From the NCBI GenBank assembly GCA_003550305.1, contig QKYT01000572.1, positions 1 through 64,000 on the forward strand: a DNA stretch of 64,000 nucleotides. Reading direction: 5' to 3'. Under the pieces are notes generated by a model. It made no database searches and had not been told where the DNA came from. It saw only the letters and a list, made by a program, of their open reading frames with translations. Positions within the stretch are counted from its first letter, which is position 1; every line of letters starts with the position of its first letter. Shown piece after piece: positions 58,773 to 64,000 of this stretch. This stretch comes from Glomus cerebriforme. Its lineage: Eukaryota > Glomeromycota > Glomeromycetes > Glomerales > Glomeraceae. The position numbers and the translations under genes are program-made.

Positions 58773-59573
58773 TTTTTAAATAATAATATAAAATGAAATA
58801 ATTTTTTTTTTTTTTTTTTTTTTTGGGAAAAAAAAAAAATTTTTTTTTTTTTTTTTTTTTTGAGGGAAAAAAAAAAGTTTCATTTTATAAAAAATTCAGT
58901 CCATTTTTATATATACCGATGTATGTACATCAATTTATAGTTTTGGTACGGTACGTTCTTTATAGAAGATAAGATGCCTATTGTCGATTTCTAATTAAAA
59001 ATGTATAATAAGTATGCGTTAGTATGCTTGAACAAATTGATGTGCATCAAATAGCAGCCACGTTTCGGGTGTAATCTTCATCAGGCTGCGCCTCGTCATT
59101 CAAGTTTTTACTCGGCATAGTAGACCATTTTGGTTAACAAAATTTCTTTCTCTTGTTTGGCGTGCAGAGTTTAATTTTGTTCATTACAATTAACTTATTA
59201 TAGTTTAGCAATTGTTACTGTTTTATTGAATTATATCATTTAGAGAAAGTTATTGGTTGTATTTGTTACAAAGAAGCAAATTTATTTTGTGGTTGTTGAG
59301 AAAAATACTTCAAAAACATTTTATTATAAACTAATAAATAAATAGTAGATCACGAACAATTAAAAATTTAATTCCATTTTTTTTTAAAAAAAAAAAAACA
59401 TTTCTCTTCAGTTCTATTTTTAATTTCATGTCTTGACACTCTTTATCATCGTGATAAATATTACTTTGGAAATTGCTTTGAAATTTAATGGATATTGAAT
59501 TTAAAATCAATAATTATTTAATTAATATTTTATTATTCAAAATAGAAAACAAAATTCCCAATTAACGAAATAT
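58773..59573. other. Intergenic region with homopolymer blocks
   Basis: T24-gggA12-T22-gagggA10 type arrangement at about 58801-58876. The rest is AT-rich, with no gene. Confidence 0.5.
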
Positions 59574-59655
59574 GCGAGTTTAGCTCAGCTGGGAGAGCGT
59601 CAGACTGAAGTGATTCGTAATCTGAAGGCCGGGTGTTCGATCCACCCAACTCGCA
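59574..59655 (+). tRNA. tRNA-Phe (GAA), with 9-nt intron
   Basis: The acceptor arms GCGAGTT and AACTCGC pair fully. The D arm is GCTC-AGCTGGGA-GAGC. The anticodon arm is TCAGA, CT, GAA, G, then an intron at 59611-59619 (tgattcgta), A and TCTGA. The T arm is CGGGT-GTTCGAT-CCACCC-like, with the GTTCGA core. The discriminator base is A at 59655. The intron sits at the usual place, one base 3' of the anticodon. A T run follows at about 59674, suitable as a Pol III terminator. CCA is not encoded, as expected for a eukaryote. Confidence 0.95.
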
Positions 59656-60769
59656 ATTTTCAAATTAAAATTTTTTTTTTTTTCCTGCGCGCATTTTAAG
59701 TGCTGCGCCCAAATTACTTTTTTCCACTCCTTTATTCGTTTATCATTTTTTATTTTTTATCGCCAATGACACATTGTATTGAAATTATGGAATGCCAAGA
59801 TTTCGCCAAGGATTACCAAAAATTTTTTAATAGTCAATCCCGAAGATCTTTAGGAGAATGACATAATCGTTACATGTGACTGATCGTCATAAATTAGTCT
59901 GAGCGTTTTACGTTTGTCGAACGTTACAAAGCGTCATAAACTCCCCGAATTTGATTACACAAATACGTTGACAGATTCTCATAAGGAAAAAATAAAAGTG
60001 CGTCAAGTAAGAAGACACCGAGATTTTATCTTTTAATCTCACATTCGGCCGATATATTTTTCCTTTCTTTCATTCTATATTTGATTATTAAAACTAGGAA
60101 TCATAATTATATTTATAAGCAATGCGCTAGGTAGGTATAGGTTAGAGTACCTTTTACTCATTAACTTCCCAGCAATCAGATAAACTTTTTAAGAATATAA
60201 AACTTTCATTTAAAAAATCTAATCCGCAGTAAATTTTTGCATAATCGTGCAGATGGTAGAAATTAAAAATGCAAACAATCATATGACGAATTTTCAACTG
60301 CAGATGATCTGGATGATCGAATGATCGATATGCTAAATTTAGTTATCACGCACATCTCTCTTTCTGTCAAAACCTTGAAATTTTCGTTGTATGTATATTG
60401 CTTTTAAACAACTTAATTGTGAATAAATAATTATAAAAAAATTTTACTAAAGTGTCGAATGATGATTTCAGTTTCAAAACGAAAACTCAATTTATTTCTA
60501 TATGCCGTTACAAATATTATTTAATATGGAGGTCTTTCGTTGATTTCCGTGCGAGACACAACATTTTGTTTTATATATCAAAAATTTTGTAATGTAGCCC
60601 AACTGGAAGTGATGTAATAGGAAATATTAATTTCTGTGTCAGAAAATTCATCATACAGAGAAGATTCTGACCCATTATTTCCATTTTATAGTGACCAACT
60701 TAAGCAGCAGTCAAACATTATTGTACATTTTTTCAAAGATGCATATTAAAACTTATAAAGTCAATAATA
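59656..60769. other. Intergenic region
   Basis: T-rich stretch just after the tRNA, then ordinary AT-rich DNA. No gene seen. Confidence 0.4.
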
Positions 60770-61460
60770 ATGAGTGTTACTGGGGACCTAATAATGAAAA
60801 TACATGGGGATAATTTCGTGATCTATGAAGAAAATTTAAAGAGATTCTATGCAGATCATAATTCTATCCAGGAGATTGTTTACAACGACATAGATGCTAC
60901 TATGGTATGTTTTATATAATTTTCTTTTTGTGAATTCAAACTTATATTTGACACGATTCTAAAAAAAATAACTTTTTTTCAAAAATAACCAAATGGTATA
61001 AAGGCGAAGTGTTTCACGTTTTGGCAGATTTTGGTCCTTTCACTTTCTAAGGCTTGCTATTATTTTAAGCAATTGTAAAATTTTTAAATATTATAATTTT
61101 TGGATGGCAAGTCTTAATTAAAGAATTTTTACTAAGGCAAATTCCTCCATTATTACCAGATGATTACCGAACGTCTTTTGGCACATACTTTATTGCTTAA
61201 AACAGATAAGTTTAGCGTATTACATCATTCTTAAGAAGGCATGTTTTCGAATTATAGATCTGAGTTAACATAATAGTTAATTTCTTTTCTGAATTGGTTT
61301 TAATTGGTTTTAATTGCATTCCTTGTCTATTCTATAGGCTTCAAATATGAGCACTGATATCATCTGTTCAAAAGAAACGCATACATGGGCGATACAGAAC
61401 AAGGTAAAGGAGTACTTGAGGTTGTTATTTAATCACATGTGTCATTTTGTTATTTACTAA
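60770..61460 (+). CDS. Candidate two-exon gene, 85 residues
   Basis: Exon 60770-60904 (MSVTGDLIMKIHGDNFVIYE ... NDIDATM) ends at a canonical gtatgt donor. A second exon, 61338-61460, follows a tctatag acceptor and reads ASNMSTDIICSKETHTWAI, then VKEYLRLLFNHMC, to a stop. The phases fit. The composition is protein-like, but I know no relative, the intron is long (433 bases) for this genome, and the second exon could use another donor at 61404 (gtaaag). Weak call. Confidence 0.32.
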
Positions 61461-62040
61461 TGATGATTTTAAATCATTAACTTTTCTATAGTATTCATAG
61501 GTGAAAAAAAAACTTTCAACGTTTCAAAGTTGATTAATCAAAATAATTCTCTATTCGTAAATCAATTTTGCTGTTCAATTTATCAAAAGGTGACCGAAAA
61601 AGAATTACCGAAAAAACAAAATATATGTATTCCTCATAGGTGCTAATGTATTAAATCATCATTCTTTTTAATGCCATATCATGTCATGTACCCTTAGAAA
61701 GTTCTTATCTGAAATAAGAAATAAACGATGATATTTTATTTAAAATAATAAATTTATGCATTAAAATCTTTATTCGGTAGAATAATCGTATACAAAGAAT
61801 AGTAGTGTATTAAAAAAAATATATTAATAGATTCCTTAGCTATATTAATTCTAAGTTTTCATGCACATATGATCGGTTCCTTTTCATTGGAACAGTAGGA
61901 ATTCCTCCAGTAATAATGAAGTTTGTTTGTCTACCATTACTTCAATCCTCAGTATACAGTATTCTCAAATATAAAAGTTGCGAATGCACTAAGTGTGAAT
62001 GGTACATCTTATGCAACCTAGACCTCTCCCATTTTCATTT
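61461..62040. other. Intergenic region
   Basis: No gene seen on either strand. Confidence 0.35.
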
Positions 62041-62250
62041 TTAAAGAATAAAAAGCTCTTCTACTTCGACCAGCGATTTCATAATAATATCCGTAATTTC
62101 TTTTTTTCTTTCGTCAATTAAAGCTCTTATTTGTTCGTTTGTCCATTTTTCTTTATACTCTGCGGGAGGAAATAGTCGATTAAAATGATTATTTATAATT
62201 AAAAAACGATGTATTAATTTTAAATGTATGAGAATTGAATGAGAAAGCAT
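62041..62250 (-). CDS. Fragment with Myb/SANT-like motif
   Basis: A 69-residue frame. From FPPAEYKEKWTNEQIRALID to ERKKEITDIIMK it resembles the first helix of a Myb/SANT-like domain (the W T.EQ...LI..R pattern). The first 28 residues look like translated non-coding DNA. No second and third helix with their tryptophans were found, so this is a lone exon or a relic. Possible source: a regulator or a transposon-linked DNA-binding protein. Confidence 0.3.
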   Translation of the reverse strand: MLSHSILIHLKLIHRFLIINNHFNRLFPPAEYKEKWTNEQIRALIDERKKEITDIIMKSLVEVEELFIL

Positions 62251-63395
62251 GCCTGATGATCGTCACAGATGTGATTCAGAAAAATTATACGAGTTTGCAA
62301 CAGGTCCTTAAATTCGTAAGATCCTCTGGATTTAAATTTGGCTCTCTATCTCTAAAAAAAAAGAATGACATAAATCGTCAATATTGCTCCTATCAATATT
62401 AAAATGCTCAAATCACTGATCCTCAATCTCAATTAAAGGTAAAGATTACTATAATTTACATAAGTTTATACAACTTTTTTGTGTGATATCCAGGATTCTC
62501 CTACTGAAATCCTCCCTTCCAAATAACAACTTTAATTTTATTTATATCACTTTAATGTAAAATTCGATATTTCAAACTTTACCATCTTACAAATCAACCA
62601 TTTTCTTAAAACTTATAACAATAATCAACAGGTAGAGAAAAATTATAGTAGAGGAATTTTTCTCATATTAGAATATTAGAACTATTTAGAGGTTTGATTT
62701 TATAATTACCTTTATTTTCTCCTTAACTCATAGGATTGGTAAAATTCGATATCTCTCTTTGTTCTTTACCACTTTTAATCCCTAATGAAATAAAACGCTC
62801 ATAACTTATCCTCTATCTAATATGGGTTCTCAACAGAATCTTCTAGTGATGCATCATATATTGATCCGCATTTTCAATTAAAGTCTGTTGTGCAGAAAAA
62901 AAGAGATTAGATAGAAGATTGGTCGTAAAGATTTGTACTTTTTGGCCAAGCGCGAAAAAGGGAGAAGTTCTTAAATATTATTCTGTAAAAAGTCGATAGT
63001 ATGGTCTACATTCTCCCCAGAGATTATTATTTGCAACTTCTGTTGAGCATATATAAGTCTCTGACATCTGACTAAATAACGCTTGCGATATAACCGTCCC
63101 AAAAAAACTTTATCAATATTAAACCGGTAATATGAAATCTTGGTCTTTTGAATTTGAAACGAACATCAGTATCAAGAAAACTGAGAATTAACGATCCACA
63201 TGATCACTTACTATAAAAGTGAAATCAGTCTTAAACCACATGATATTTATAAATATTTGATTTATTAGATAAAAATACCATATATATAAATACAAATATA
63301 TTGAACATAAATACATGTATATTAAAAAAAAATAAATGCATCCTAATTGAAAAAAAAACATTATAAGAAGTCTATATTGGTAGTTATAATTTTAT
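62251..63395. other. Intergenic region
   Basis: No gene seen. It contains the 3' flank of the flotillin gene. Confidence 0.4.
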
Positions 63396-64000
63396 TCACT
63401 TGTTATCACCACTGCTGGTAAGACTTGATTCATTGTTGGGCACGTTAAACAACCAAGAAGGTGGAGTCATCCCTGTTTGTTCTTTAATCGTACTTAAAAG
63501 TGGAGGTAATGACTGAAATATATTCTTAACAACACCTAATGAACCTTCTCCACTTGATTCACCGCCAGTATTCCAAATAGTAATCTTTGGATTAAGACCT
63601 TGAATAGCGTTAGCATTTTCTTTAGCCAATTGTGGGAATACATTACGTTCAATCATAAAATATTGTATGGCAGCATTGGTATCACCGCCAAAAGCGGACA
63701 CTACATTTTTAACACCTTCAGCTTGAGCATTATACATAGCTAAAGAACCTTCAGCTTCTTTTTGTTTTAAACAAAATTGAGCTTCAGCTTCTTTTTGTGA
63801 AGTATATAATTTAGCATTTGCAATAGCTTTAGTAGCTTCAAATTCTGCCGTAGCTTTAGCAACATGTTGTACACGTAATCTTTCTGTTTCTGATAATAAT
63901 CTACGTTCTTCAACTTGTTTTTGTAATTCTGATTCACGCATTTTTGCAGCTTGAGCTGCTTCAATACTTGCAATTTTTGTTTGTTTTTCATATTCTGATT
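63396..64000 (-). CDS. Flotillin, C-terminal part (cut by window end)
   Basis: The frame is open from the window edge to a stop at 63396-63398, so only the C-terminal 200 residues are present. The Met at 63941 is internal: upstream codons continue in frame (KIASIEAAQAAKM). The Glu/Ala-rich coiled coil (QKQVEERRLLSETERLRVQ, ATKAIANAKLYTSQKEAEAQ, KEAEGSLAMYNAQAEG) is the flotillin domain. NPKITIWNTGG is the typical flotillin end. The N-terminal SPFH/band-7 domain should lie beyond 64000. Flotillins scaffold membrane microdomains on the cytoplasmic face and assemble through the coiled coil. The short Ser-rich C-terminus (ESSLTSSGDNK) is unremarkable. Confidence 0.9.
   Translation of the reverse strand, partial: SEYEKQTKIASIEAAQAAKMRESELQKQVEERRLLSETERLRVQHVAKATAEFEATKAIANAKLYTSQKEAEAQFCLKQKEAEGSLAMYNAQAEGVKNVVSAFGGDTNAAIQYFMIERNVFPQLAKENANAIQGLNPKITIWNTGGESSGEGSLGVVKNIFQSLPPLLSTIKEQTGMTPPSWLFNVPNNESSLTSSGDNK

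Noticed and set aside
1..64000. CRISPR arrays, rRNA genes, bacterial operons
   Set aside because: None seen; introns, an intron-bearing tRNA and the gene families all indicate eukaryotic nuclear DNA.

Overview
The window looks like nuclear DNA of an arbuscular mycorrhizal fungus close to Rhizophagus irregularis (Glomeromycotina). The reasons are its very AT-rich, homopolymer-laden intergenic DNA, short GT-AG introns, and a lineage-typical gene mix: F-box/leucine-rich proteins, many mating-type-like MATA_HMG proteins, a Sel1-repeat protein, relics of the Glomeromycotina TKL kinase family, and a flotillin. The assignment is an inference from protein families; no marker gene is present.

Left part (1-18100). 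A patch at about 1250-5110 is visibly richer in G+C than the rest and holds broken genes: a relic of a module I associate with Crinkler-type proteins, a second unidentified coding relic, and a decayed protein with about eight EsV-1-7-type Cys/His repeats followed by a nuclease-like domain, an architecture I associate with giant DNA viruses. Next is an F-box block: two intact sister genes in tail-to-tail orientation (5378-6781 + and 8142-9584 -), two dead copies of the same family (about 9795-10205 and 16440-16720), and a different, longer F-box gene (11869-13584 -). A poorly resolved multi-exon gene (about 14811-15844 +) and a clear four-exon gene combining an RRM with an Hsp20-like domain (17069-18098 +) follow.

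Middle (18100-24900). Almost gene-free, with transposon-end and inverted-repeat debris and a dead protein-kinase fragment near 20680-20897.

HMG array (24944-56047). Nine apparently intronless HMG-box genes and one likely dead member occupy 31 kb. Four are canonical MATA_HMG proteins of about 180-190 residues, two are longer proteins with an N-terminal HMG box and a long Asn/Ser-rich tail, and three are strongly diverged. A short FPP...P.EL segment before the box recurs in seven of the nine. Flanks of two members carry diverged tandem duplications. Two assembly gaps (36300-36674 and 51058-51075) sit in homopolymer tracts.

Right part (56048-64000). A Sel1-repeat protein (57813-58772 -), tRNA-Phe(GAA) with a 9-nt intron, a weak two-exon candidate, a Myb/SANT-like fragment, and the C-terminal half of a flotillin (63396-64000 -), cut by the window end.

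The HMG proteins are probably sequence-specific DNA-binding regulators and the F-box proteins probably SCF ubiquitin-ligase adaptors. Both look like families growing and decaying by local duplication. No operon-like or pathway-like linkage between the families is visible.
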